Origin: CAITNM01 sp964446295
GTDB lineage: Bacteria; Pseudomonadota; Alphaproteobacteria; Paracaedibacterales; CAITNM01
Direction of reading: 5' to 3'
Length of the DNA stretch: 42,110 bases
NCBI GenBank assembly: GCA_964446295.1
Contig: CAYUNR010000006.1
Location: 1-42,110, forward strand
Under the pieces are notes generated by a model. That model searched no databases and was not told where the DNA came from. It was given only the letters and a program-made list of their open reading frames with translations. This document shows, in pieces, positions 25,862 to 33,641 of this stretch (positions are counted from its first letter, which is position 1; each line of letters starts with the position of its first letter). Made by a program: the position numbers and the translations under genes.

Positions 25862-25893
25862 TATGCGGAACTTAAAAAACTCTATCCAAAAAA
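25862..25893 (+). repeat. Direct repeat B flanking the DUF4143 gene
   Basis: Stretch beginning TATGCGGAACTTAAAAAA, partner of the copy at 24411-24442 with 28 of 32 bases identical. It lies 49 bp after the ATPase stop and 60 bp before the symporter start. Confidence 0.8.
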
Positions 25894-25953
25894 AATTGCG
25901 ATGCATGCCCCCCTATGGTAAAATGAGGGATTCATAAAACAAACGGATTCCTT

Positions 25954-27132
25954 ATGGGGTCGCTATTGCGTTCAACCCCCTTTCAGCTTTTGCTTTGTAT
26001 TCTTTTTGCCAGCTTGTTTGGTGAAATGCTGCCCCATGCATGGGTGCGCGGTGCATATACGTTAAGCCTGTTTTTTATTGATTGTGTTCTGTTTTTCCTG
26101 CCCGTCATGATTTTTGCCTACATGTTTAATGCCCTTATTTCAGCCGATGAAAAAGGCCCCATTTTAGTGTTTTCACTGCTTGGGTTGATTTGCCTTTCCA
26201 ACGCGGTGGCCCTGTGTTTTGCCTATGGCGTAGGAAGTGTGGTTATTCCCCACCTGGCGGTGCACGTTACTATGGCTGAGGCTTCGTCATCGGTGCTTCC
26301 GTATTTTCGCATGCCTATAAAACACGGATTGCGTTCAGACTTTGTAGCCTTAGCGGCGTTTGTTTTGTCATTTATTTGCGTGAAAGCTAAGGGGCAAAGG
26401 TTTGTGGGTAACTTCGTTGAACGCATTCGAAAACTGCAAGCATCAATTGGTGTGTTCCTAAAAAAAGCGTTTTTACCCATTCTGCCTTTGTATGTATTGG
26501 GTTTCATGTTGAAAATGAACAGCGAAGACACGCTGACATTTTTGTACACGAAATACTTGCCAATTTTCGCCCTTAATGTTGGGGTTAGCTTTTTGTACGT
26601 GCTGACTTTATATAAGGTGGTCAGTATTGGTTACAAGCCAATGAAAACGCTCATTTTTAATATGCTGCCTGCGGGGATTACTGGTTTTTCTACCATGTCT
26701 GGCGCGGTTACTATGCCGGTAACTTTGGAATGCACAGAAAAGAATGCGCGTCACCCAACCCTTGCGCGCATGGTTGTTCCCACGGCTTCAAACATGCACA
26801 TGTTGGGCGATGATATTACTATTACCCTAACGGCGCTTACCTTATTGGTGGTCAGCGGCGTTCCTATGCCAAGCTTTATTGAATTTATTCCGTATGTAAT
26901 TGGATTTTGCATTGCAAAACTAGCATGTGTTGGCATCGCCGGAGCCAGCTTATTGGTGGTGTTGCCAGTGCTTAAAGAACATTTGGGGTTTTCATCAGAA
27001 ATGGTTAGCCTTATCACCACTTTGTACGTGTTACATGATCCTTTTGGCACATTTCATAATGTTATGGGCAACGGGGCGTTTGCACTGTTTGTTGAAAAAA
27101 TTTTTGCCAAACTGCGCCTGGTTGGTAGCTGA
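25954..27132 (+). CDS. Dicarboxylate/amino acid:cation symporter (SLC1/DAACS family)
   Basis: 392-residue polytopic membrane protein. The C-terminal half has the family core: the serine-rich hairpin MSGAVTMPVTLECTEKNA, then RMVVPTASNMHMLGDDITIT (normally VPxGxxxNxDGxA, here diverged) and the last helix region VLHDPFGTFHNVMGNGA (normally D..RT..NV.GD). Such proteins (GltP, SstT, DctA) import glutamate, aspartate, serine or C4-dicarboxylates with H+ or Na+. The altered binding motifs suggest a different substrate. Together with the DASS-like and MHS-like carriers it fits an organism living on host amino or organic acids. Start ATG 25954 has a weak GGA site. Confidence 0.88.
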   Translation: MGSLLRSTPFQLLLCILFASLFGEMLPHAWVRGAYTLSLFFIDCVLFFLPVMIFAYMFNALISADEKGPILVFSLLGLICLSNAVALCFAYGVGSVVIPHLAVHVTMAEASSSVLPYFRMPIKHGLRSDFVALAAFVLSFICVKAKGQRFVGNFVERIRKLQASIGVFLKKAFLPILPLYVLGFMLKMNSEDTLTFLYTKYLPIFALNVGVSFLYVLTLYKVVSIGYKPMKTLIFNMLPAGITGFSTMSGAVTMPVTLECTEKNARHPTLARMVVPTASNMHMLGDDITITLTALTLLVVSGVPMPSFIEFIPYVIGFCIAKLACVGIAGASLLVVLPVLKEHLGFSSEMVSLITTLYVLHDPFGTFHNVMGNGAFALFVEKIFAKLRLVGS

Positions 27133-27182
27133 TCATAGTGAAATTCCCCGCGACTTTCGCCGCAGGGTTATGACAGGGATTT

Positions 27183-28154
27183 TTACTTTTTATCGCGTTT
27201 TAGTGACGTTATTGGTAATTCTGGTTCCTTTTTTACCACAATAATTTTAGAGCTTCCCCCAGGTTCCATGTAAGATGCAATAGCCGGAAGAGGTGCATGG
27301 GAACTATAAAGCGAGAGCGTTCTTTTGGGTTCAATAACATACCCAGCACCAGCGGAATTAGCTGTGGGGTCAACAAGATCCGAGTTAGCTTTAAACGTAA
27401 CTTCAAATGCGCCATTCAAACTAATACCATTTACATAACCTGGAAAAATCGTTCTTTCCTGTAGGGTCATTACAGCTTTTAAGTAAGCTTCGCTGGCCGG
27501 CACTTTGGGGTGTCTTTGCACATCACATAATTTTGCCGCACTTGCTAGCAAACTAGAAAAACCAACTGCAGGCGTTATAGGAGCCCCAATTATTATAGCG
27601 CCACCATTTAAGGGAAATACGGTATTGATACATGGATCTGCAGACCCAGGCTCAATAATTAACCTGCAGCCAGCGGGAAGAGTGTCTTGAAACCAGAGTA
27701 ATGGGCTTGTGGTTGGTCCTCTGGTAAGTAGAAAGTGGATGTTAGTATTAGCAGCAGGAGTAGGCAAAGCATAAGTTGAAGGACTATATTCAGGCGCCTC
27801 TGGGCCATGACGAGTATTGCCTACAACAAGGGTTGCATAGTCACTGGCATCGCCCATCAAATAAATGTCTTTGAGAGTGCTTGGAAGCTTAGGGGCATCT
27901 CCGGTACCTCTGTAGCTATTCGTAGGGATTGAATTGGGTTCAAGAGGTGATGCTGTTTTTATAAAAGTTATATAAAGTGATTCGCACGTAGCGCTTGGCA
28001 TCGTAAAGCCATCAAATCCTCCGGAACTGCCAATTCGAACGATATCACTTCTTTCTTCAAGTCCTTCTAATCCAGGAAAGTAACAAGTTGCTGCTTCAAT
28101 GTATGAGCTAATGGTAGCGATAAATCCCAACATGTATTTGAATTGTTTAATCAT
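27183..28154 (-). CDS. Exported surface-type protein, paralogue A
   Basis: About 323 residues; the start is the second of two adjacent ATGs (28157, 28154), chosen because AAGGAG then sits at the same distance as in the sister genes. MIKQFKYMLGFIATISSYIE AA is a signal peptide. The mature protein is homologous throughout to genes 28383-29360 and 30604-31551: shared blocks are CYFPG, (V/I)RIG..GGFDGFT.P...C..LYIT, IHFLLTR, WFQ..LPA.CR(L)IIEP.SADP.IN.V, IIGAPI.P..GFS.LL, RHP..PAS.AY.KA..TL.E.TIFP..V.GISL.G, and TL.L..SHAPLP. Alternating short hydrophobic runs with G, P, S and T suggest a beta-rich, possibly beta-helical surface protein. No enzyme motif. Paralogue A is closest to C. The C-terminus is lysine-rich (SLKRDKK). 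Confidence 0.82.
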   Translation of the reverse strand: MIKQFKYMLGFIATISSYIEAATCYFPGLEGLEERSDIVRIGSSGGFDGFTMPSATCESLYITFIKTASPLEPNSIPTNSYRGTGDAPKLPSTLKDIYLMGDASDYATLVVGNTRHGPEAPEYSPSTYALPTPAANTNIHFLLTRGPTTSPLLWFQDTLPAGCRLIIEPGSADPCINTVFPLNGGAIIIGAPITPAVGFSSLLASAAKLCDVQRHPKVPASEAYLKAVMTLQERTIFPGYVNGISLNGAFEVTFKANSDLVDPTANSAGAGYVIEPKRTLSLYSSHAPLPAIASYMEPGGSSKIIVVKKEPELPITSLKRDKK

Positions 28155-28192
28155 CATAGAATCTCCTTAATGTTAAGTTGTTACCAAGCTCA

Positions 28193-28237
28193 GCAAGAAC
28201 AAATTTGGAAATTCACCTAAGTAATATGACTTCTTGC
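28193..28237 (-). promoter_or_regulatory. Leader inverted repeat, gene A
   Basis: GCAAGAA (28193-28199) and TTCTTGC (28231-28237) can pair around a 31-nt loop, 36 nt upstream of the start. Genes B and C have equivalent inverted repeats at 39 and 35 nt, suggesting a conserved untranslated-leader element. Confidence 0.5.
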
Positions 28238-28327
28238 GGAAAAGCAGTGCTTGAACATGAATTATCTGCTTGAGCAATGCTTAATAACAGTAATAGGGAA
28301 AAAAAGTTAATATATAATTAAATGAAA

Positions 28328-28361
28328 ACTCCTTCGTTTATGTTGTTACAAACGAAGGAGT
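28328..28361 (-). terminator. Rho-independent terminator after gene B
   Basis: A perfect 12-bp stem (ACTCCTTCGTTT / AAACGAAGGAGT) with a 10-nt loop lies 22 bp past the stop of paralogue B. On the minus strand it is followed by TTTTCATTT. Confidence 0.8.
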
Positions 28362-28382
28362 GTTTTGGTTAACGATTTAATT

Positions 28383-29360
28383 TTAGTGTGTCAGTTTAAG
28401 TGCTGGTACCAAAGTTGGTAGCACAGGTGCTGTTGTTGCTAGTACAATTTGACCAGGTGTTTCACCACCAACAAGAGTGGATTTAACATTGGGCAAGTTT
28501 GCATGTGAAGCAAAAAGAGTAAGTATCTTTCCAGGCTGTACAGTAAATCCACCAGTTGTAGCAGCGTTAGTTGCAGGATCAATAATGCATGAGTTATCAT
28601 TAAAGGTTGATGCAAATTCACCAGCTAAACTGATTCCTTTTACACTAGCTGGGAAAACTGTTGCTTCTGCCATTGTCAACAAAGCTTTGTCATATGCACG
28701 GCTAGCAGCTATGCTTGGGTGTCTGTAGATTGGGCAGTTCAATAGAGCAGAAAATCCAGCTGCAGGAGCTACAGGAGCACCAAGAATAATCATACCTGTA
28801 GCAGGCGGCATTACTGTATTAAGTCTAGGATCAGCAGATAAAGGTTCTACTACAACTCTGCAAGAAGCAGGAAGTGCACTTTGGAACCACCTAGCATGGG
28901 CAGAGTTTGCAGCTTCGCTTAATAAGAAGTGAATTGTTGTTCCAGGTGCTGGTGTAGGTAGTGCATTTGCAGCGGCTCCGAAAGCAGTGTGAACATCGGA
29001 AGCATCACCTGTAATCCAAAGGTCTTTAACACAAGCTGGAAGTCCACCAGCTGCTGCTACTAGTAATGGCGGAGCAGTCACTGCAGCTGCAGGTCCTGTA
29101 GCTGCCGCATTCGGACCTACAGTTGACCCTGATTGTACTAAATTTATATAAAGAACGTTGCAAGAAGCGAGAGGAGCACGGTAACCACTAAGATTTCCAG
29201 CAATACCTAGTACAACAGTATCGCATCTAACTGTTCCGCCTACTTCATCTATTCCAGGAATATATACTGTAGTTGTATCTACTGCTGATGCAAAAAGCGC
29301 ACTAAAGCATGAACTTATGGTCGCAGCTAGTCCTAACATTTGTTTAAATTGTTTAATCAT
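28383..29360 (-). CDS. Exported surface-type protein, paralogue B
   Basis: 325 residues beginning MIKQFKQMLGLAATISSCFS, a signal peptide nearly identical to that of paralogues A and C, with cleavage near LFASA. It shares the family blocks (YIPG.DE, G..GFS-like, C.VLYINLVQSG, IHFLLSEA, WFQSALPASCRVVVEPLSAD, GFSALL, IYRHPSIAASRAYDKALLTM , ATVFP.SVKGISLAGEF, TLFASHANLP) but has a distinctive alanine-rich insert (GPNAAATGPAAAVTAPPLLV, then AAAGG). GGAG stands eight bases before the ATG. It is followed by a strong terminator, so it is a separate transcript from A. Function unknown; surface display or secretion is inferred from the signal and the family's beta-rich composition. Confidence 0.82.
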   Translation of the reverse strand: MIKQFKQMLGLAATISSCFSALFASAVDTTTVYIPGIDEVGGTVRCDTVVLGIAGNLSGYRAPLASCNVLYINLVQSGSTVGPNAAATGPAAAVTAPPLLVAAAGGLPACVKDLWITGDASDVHTAFGAAANALPTPAPGTTIHFLLSEAANSAHARWFQSALPASCRVVVEPLSADPRLNTVMPPATGMIILGAPVAPAAGFSALLNCPIYRHPSIAASRAYDKALLTMAEATVFPASVKGISLAGEFASTFNDNSCIIDPATNAATTGGFTVQPGKILTLFASHANLPNVKSTLVGGETPGQIVLATTAPVLPTLVPALKLTH

Positions 29361-29398
29361 AATAAAGTCTCCTTAATATTAAAATTCATTTAAATAAA

Positions 29399-29423
29399 CA
29401 AGACTTTAGTTTTATTTGTCTTG
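29399..29423 (-). promoter_or_regulatory. Leader inverted repeat, gene B
   Basis: CAAGAC (29399-29404) and GTCTTG (29418-29423) pair around a 13-nt loop, 39 nt upstream of the start of paralogue B, at the same place as the leader repeats of A and C. Confidence 0.45.
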
Positions 29424-29652
29424 CTATGCAGCAGAACGCGACCACGAACTTTTCATGAGTTGTTATGCTTATTAATATTTATAAATAAAAACAGTTAATA
29501 AATATTTAATTAAATAGTATTTACTCATATTTTATTGTAGATTAGATGTATTTTTTTGTCGTGTTCTTAATTTCATTTAAAATGATTTCAATTGAAAAAC
29601 TAATAGGCACATGCTATGCCTGGAGATTAAATATCAAAGTATAGGCAGTGTA

Positions 29653-30510
29653 ATGATCAAGTTATTCTTAGCAACTTTTATTGCTTCTGGTGTAGGTTAC
29701 TGTACGTCTGATTTACTCGATGCAGACATGGCAGCTGCGGCGCCAACAAGTCGTGCTGCTGGTGTGCCAAGTACCGTTGAAGAAATACTTAGCGATGAAG
29801 AATTTTATAACAGAGTCATCATAGGAATGGACGAAAAAGACTGGTCATTTGTTCAAAGTACAATTCCAATTGCTGTGCCAGAGCTACGTAAAATTTTTGT
29901 TGAGGCCCTTGATCAGCTCTTTGTTGGCATGAAAGGATTAAAAATTGATCTCTTTTGTCAACTTTTCGACATTGACACAGCAAAATTTCCAATGATCATA
30001 GGTCATGTTCAAAAGTTATCAGCTGAAATACCTGATCATGGTAAAATTTTCTTTATTAAAGCTTTGGGTATGGCTGAGCCAAGTAACTTAACCGATGCGT
30101 TTATTAGAGACCTTACAACCTTATCGGGGAATATATATAGTGACTCTATGATTCTAGCCTTAAGCTACGTCGAACCCGCTAAATTAACGGAGCAATTTAT
30201 CAATCTGGTAGTACGAGCATCAGATGGTGTAAATTATTATGGTGGTAAAGCTTCTATCATGAAATTGCTTGCTAAGGTTACATATTCTGCTGCAGACACG
30301 GAGGCATTTTTGCATATATTTGAATTGATAATTAAAAAGTTTGCACGCCGTTATTTTGGGGTTAATAGAGTTGGGCTAACTGCAAGACTTGTTGAACTTG
30401 CCCCAAGCCGATTAAATGATGCTCTTGTTTATTATCTTGAAGATGCTGGGGATTTTGGAATAGATATTTATGAATCTCTGGATAAGCTGTTAGTTGCTGA
30501 TAAAAAGTAA
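29653..30510 (+). CDS. Exported HEAT-like repeat protein
   Basis: 285 residues from ATG 29653, which has AGG upstream and begins a signal peptide (MIKLFLATFIASGVGYCTS); an earlier ATG at 29611 would hide it. The mature part is built of repeated ~36-residue helical pairs with the pattern (L)T(D/E)(A/Q)FI..L..LS......(S)MI.AL..VEPA.L, similar to the FIDTVNQLS repeats of the exported protein at 21220-22980. It stands alone on the plus strand between two minus-strand surface-protein paralogues, divergent from B and convergent with C. A protein-binding solenoid is likely; an effector or host-interaction role is inferred from export and context. Confidence 0.75.
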   Translation: MIKLFLATFIASGVGYCTSDLLDADMAAAAPTSRAAGVPSTVEEILSDEEFYNRVIIGMDEKDWSFVQSTIPIAVPELRKIFVEALDQLFVGMKGLKIDLFCQLFDIDTAKFPMIIGHVQKLSAEIPDHGKIFFIKALGMAEPSNLTDAFIRDLTTLSGNIYSDSMILALSYVEPAKLTEQFINLVVRASDGVNYYGGKASIMKLLAKVTYSAADTEAFLHIFELIIKKFARRYFGVNRVGLTARLVELAPSRLNDALVYYLEDAGDFGIDIYESLDKLLVADKK

Positions 30511-30556
30511 AAAAGCAGGCAGAAAGAAGTCCAACGAAGTATTATTAATGGATTCC

Positions 30557-30582
30557 CCCCTTCGTTTGACTAAACGAAGGGG
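30557..30582. terminator. Hairpin between convergent genes
   Basis: CCCCTTCGTTT-GACT-AAACGAAGGGG forms an 11-bp perfect stem with a 4-nt loop between the ends of the plus-strand HEAT-like gene and minus-strand paralogue C. The CTTCGTTT/AAACGAAG core is shared with the terminator at 28328-28361. No clear U-tract on either side. Confidence 0.65.
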
Positions 30583-30603
30583 TTGAAGAAGTTTTGGAAG
30601 CTT

Positions 30604-31551
30604 TTAGCTATGTGGGTTTAATGCAGGAGTTAATTTTGGTAATGCAATTGTAGATGTCACGACTTTAATATTAGCCGTTCCTCCGGCTTCGAGTAGTGAG
30701 CGAATACCAGGAAGTGGAGCATGCGCAGCATCAATCGAAAGTGTTTTGTGGGCCGCAACAGTGTATCCAGCCTCTGCAGAATCAGCAGAAGGGTCGACAA
30801 GATCAGAAGTCGCATTAAACGTAACCGGATAAGGACCGCTTAAGCTAATACCATTAACCGGAGAGGGGAATATTGTGGCTTCGCTCAATGTTATTAAGGC
30901 TTTATTGTAAGCATTTTTAGCAGCGATGCTAGGGTGTCTTTGAATAGGGCAAGGTGCAGTAATAGTGCTTAATAGTGTGGAGAACCCAGCCTCTGGAGAT
31001 ATAGCTGCACCTAATATGATGTTTCCGCCAGCCATTGGTAATACAGCATTAATGAATGGATCTGCAGAGTCAGGCTCAATTACCAGCCTGCAATTAGCAA
31101 GAAGAGGACCCTGGAACCAAGAAAGGGGGCTGTCTGTCGGTGCTCTGGTTAGCAAAAAGTGTACGGTGGTTCCGGCCGCAGGAGTGGGTAGGGCGTAAGC
31201 AGCGCCTCCCGAAACTAGTGTATTAAATCCATGCGCATCTCCTTGGATCCAGATATCTTTAATGGCACTGGAAAGATGAGGAATCTCTCCAGATCCTGTG
31301 TAGCTATTTGTATAAACATTATTTGCTTGGGCTGCCGTGCCTGATTCTACCAAGGTAATATAAAGTGCCTTGCAGTTTCTGCCAGGTGCTGTAAAACCAT
31401 CAAATCCACCTGCTGCACCTATTCTTATAATATCACTTCTAAATTTTGCAGTCGGTGATTCATCTCCAGGAAGATAAGCCGTAGTTGTTGCCCCAAGATA
31501 TGAGCCAATAATAGTTATAGTTGTGAATATATATTTAAAGTGTGTAATCAT
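30604..31551 (-). CDS. Exported surface-type protein, paralogue C
   Basis: 315 residues. MITHFKYIFTTITIIGSYLG AT is the signal peptide; GGAG lies six bases before the ATG. It is closely related to paralogue A: FRSDIIRIGAAGGFDGFTAP G matches A almost residue for residue, and both have the TNSYTGSGE/TNSYRGTGD segment, TRAPTDSPLSWFQ/TRGPTTSPLLWFQ, and RHPSIAAKNAYNKALITL. Compared with A it lacks the short GPEAPEYSPS insert. The family therefore has three local members, with A and C the most recent pair although B lies between them, suggesting duplication or gene conversion. Function unknown; probably cell-surface or secreted. Confidence 0.82.
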   Translation of the reverse strand: MITHFKYIFTTITIIGSYLGATTTAYLPGDESPTAKFRSDIIRIGAAGGFDGFTAPGRNCKALYITLVESGTAAQANNVYTNSYTGSGEIPHLSSAIKDIWIQGDAHGFNTLVSGGAAYALPTPAAGTTVHFLLTRAPTDSPLSWFQGPLLANCRLVIEPDSADPFINAVLPMAGGNIILGAAISPEAGFSTLLSTITAPCPIQRHPSIAAKNAYNKALITLSEATIFPSPVNGISLSGPYPVTFNATSDLVDPSADSAEAGYTVAAHKTLSIDAAHAPLPGIRSLLEAGGTANIKVVTSTIALPKLTPALNPHS

Positions 31552-31585
31552 AAAAATCTCCTTAATATGGGGTTGTCACCAAATT

Positions 31586-31634
31586 CAGCAAGAGCAGCCA
31601 GGAGATTTCCTTCTGTAAGCATAGGTTCTTGCTG
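31586..31634 (-). promoter_or_regulatory. Leader inverted repeat, gene C
   Basis: CAGCAAGA (31586-31593) and TCTTGCTG (31627-31634) form a perfect 8-bp inverted repeat with a 33-nt spacer, 35 nt upstream of the start of paralogue C, equivalent to the leader element of paralogue A. Confidence 0.55.
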
Positions 31635-31701
31635 TAAAGCATGACGTGATAACTAATCATCCGTGTGGGCAATGCTTACTATTAGTAATAATCAAAAATG
31701 G

Positions 31702-31716
31702 TTAACGATTATTTAA
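31702..31716 (+). promoter_or_regulatory. CtrA-type half-site pair upstream of flagellin
   Basis: TTAACGATTATTTAA fits TTAA-N7-TTAA, about 110 bp before the flagellin ATG. Flagellar genes are CtrA targets in Caulobacter, but in DNA this AT-rich several chance matches are expected in a window of this size. Confidence 0.25.
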
Positions 31717-31763
31717 AATAAATTGTAGATTTAATTCTTTATGACTATCGCTTTGTTTCAAGC

Positions 31764-31780
31764 TTGGCTCGAATTTTGCA
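31764..31780 (+). promoter_or_regulatory. Sigma-54-type (-24/-12) promoter of flagellin gene
   Basis: TTGGCTCGAATTTTGCA has the invariant GG and GC separated by exactly ten bases and fits TGGCACG-N4-TTGC well. Transcription would start about 12 bp further on, giving a leader of about 24 nt that contains the ribosome site. Flagellin genes of Caulobacter and others use sigma-54. Confidence 0.6.
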
Positions 31781-31814
31781 TCAGTAAATTAGGTAGTAGG
31801 AGATTGAGGAATTT

Positions 31815-33188
31815 ATGAAAATCGATGCTGGTGCTCAAAGCATTCTTAGACAAATGGGACGCACGGATAAAAGCCTTGGTAATGCCCAAGCGCAGATAGC
31901 TTCTGGGTTAAAAAATCCTAATCCTGCCAGTGATCCATCGTCATCAATTCTTGCAAAGAATCTAACTATGGAAATTTCAACGACAAAGCGTGCGCAAAGC
32001 GTTGTTACTCAGGCAAAAAATACTGCCGAAATTGCTTGGGGTACTCTGCGTGCTAATACTGAAATCCTTAATAAAATGAGAACCCTGGCAATACAAGCAA
32101 GTAATGGTACACATATAAGTCAAGACCGAAATGATATGAATGCTGTGTTTCAGAATCATGTGGAACAGATTAGTTCAAATGCGTGTGCTACTTGGGGGTC
32201 TAGGACTTTACTTGACGGATCTTTTTTCATGAACTGCCAAACAAGTTCTAACGTCGTAGAAGCAAATGTAACGGGGACAGATATTACTGCAGAACTTAAT
32301 GATGATGATTTAACGATAAATGGTGTGAATGTTGGGGCAGCAGGAGCAAGCGCTTTAGAAATAGCAGCAGCAATCAATGCGCAAACAAGTATCACGCAAG
32401 TGACGGCATCAACATTGGCATCTGCTACCGGGAACGGTGAATTCAGCAATATATCGGCAGCGGATCCTGTGATTATTATTAATGGTGTCGAAGTGCATGT
32501 GGGACCTTTTGCAGAGACTTATTCAGTTGATAAAGTCCTGGGTAAAGTGACGGCTGCCATTAATCAATGTCCTGATTTATTGGATTTAAGCATTAGTGCT
32601 ACAAATGTGAATGGTCATTTACAGATAAATGCGTACAGTGGAGACGATTTAACTATTGTATACTCAGGAATTAGTGAAAATAACGTAGCGGGTCCTGTGT
32701 CTGCAACATACTCAAGTGCGGTTTCTTTGTTGTCAGTAAATCCAATTATTATTGGTGGTACTGCTCCTGAAAATGCAGGTCTTGTAAGTGGCACAATCGC
32801 AGCCTCTGGCATTACGACAGTAACCTTTTCAGACATGAGAGCCGACGCAATTTTTAGCTCTGCAATTCCTGACTTAACAACCCAATCTAATGCGCAAGCT
32901 GCTATTACAGCTATTGATGCGGCGTTAACCAATGTTTTAAATGAAATGATACGTATTTCTTCATCGTATAGTTCACGGTTTGAAGATCTTGAAGAAAACA
33001 TGGGGGAAATAGTCTTAAATCTGCAAAAGGATTTATCGGCATTAGAAGATGTTGATTTTGCTGAAGCTATTACTAATTCAGAACGATTAAAAGCACTTAA
33101 GGAAGCCGCAATGGCTGCTTTAAAAACAGAATTTAGGGCGTATGATCAGCTTGGCCATTTAGTGGCAGATAGCCTGCGTGGACATTAA
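31815..33188 (+). CDS. Flagellin
   Basis: 457 residues. The N-terminal D0/D1 region (SLGNAQAQIASGLKNPNPAS DPSSSILAKNL, then LRANTEILNKMRTLAIQASN GT...DR..M...F..HVEQIS) and the C-terminal region (SSSYSSRFEDLEENM.......DLSALEDVDFAEAIT.SERLKALKEAAMAAL) are the two conserved helical ends of flagellins that pack in the filament core. The middle (about 150-350) is a variable, beta-rich, surface-exposed domain rich in T, A and S. Usual flagellin features differ slightly: DPSSS replaces DDAAG. FlgL (hook-filament junction) is the alternative, but the MR.LAIQASNGT motif favours flagellin. GAGG precedes the ATG, and a sigma-54-like promoter lies upstream. No other flagellar gene is in the window. Confidence 0.85.
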   Translation: MKIDAGAQSILRQMGRTDKSLGNAQAQIASGLKNPNPASDPSSSILAKNLTMEISTTKRAQSVVTQAKNTAEIAWGTLRANTEILNKMRTLAIQASNGTHISQDRNDMNAVFQNHVEQISSNACATWGSRTLLDGSFFMNCQTSSNVVEANVTGTDITAELNDDDLTINGVNVGAAGASALEIAAAINAQTSITQVTASTLASATGNGEFSNISAADPVIIINGVEVHVGPFAETYSVDKVLGKVTAAINQCPDLLDLSISATNVNGHLQINAYSGDDLTIVYSGISENNVAGPVSATYSSAVSLLSVNPIIIGGTAPENAGLVSGTIAASGITTVTFSDMRADAIFSSAIPDLTTQSNAQAAITAIDAALTNVLNEMIRISSSYSSRFEDLEENMGEIVLNLQKDLSALEDVDFAEAITNSERLKALKEAAMAALKTEFRAYDQLGHLVADSLRGH

Positions 33189-33230
33189 TTAAGCTGCAAG
33201 CTAGTAGTAGCGCTATAGTAATTTCCAGAT

Positions 33231-33480
33231 TTCATAGAACTGGACCCTATGGTCAAGCCATAGGTAAACTAGTGTGTGCATGGATCCCGAAACCCAAGTT
33301 GCGAGATGACCAGGAGTGTGGTCACCTTAGCAGTTTCCCCAGAACTCAGGCGAACAGCACGAAGTGCGTTGTGAGACTTAGTGTCTTGGGGGCCAGTCTT
33401 ATATTATTCTTGTCATACTCGCGAACGCGGGTATCCATAATGATTAATTACAATGGATCTCCGATCAAGCCGGAGATGAC
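33231..33480. repeat. Intergenic palindromic repeat island
   Basis: The 453-bp gap between flagellin and the next gene contains the hairpin CCTATGGTCAAGCCATAGG (33246-33264) preceded by ACTGGA, a GGATCCCGA segment, a TGTCATACTCGCGAACGCGG segment with TATCCAT (33411-33437), and the hairpin CTCCGATCAAGCCGGAG followed by ATGAC (33459-33480). These are the same families as in ccmF and at 20981-21150. An 80-codon frame here is only translated repeat. From 33481 to 33641 the DNA is very AT-rich and should hold the next promoter; no other gene is seen. Confidence 0.8.
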
Positions 33481-33641
33481 AAGGAAGATCATAATACCCA
33501 TTCATTTTAGATAAAAAAATTAAAATTAATTTTAAATAATATTATTACAACTTAACGTCATCTAAATAATGTTAACTATATTTTAATACCATTTCCGTAA
33601 CATAAAATCATTAAGAACATTTTTTAGTACTGAGGTAATTC

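Noticed and set aside
28366..28383. TTAACGATTTAATTTTA as a possible CtrA site
   Set aside because: Spacing between TTAA halves is not seven; lies in a terminator region of AT-rich DNA.
33272..33514. 80-codon plus-strand frame after flagellin
   Set aside because: It is a translation of the intergenic palindromic repeats.
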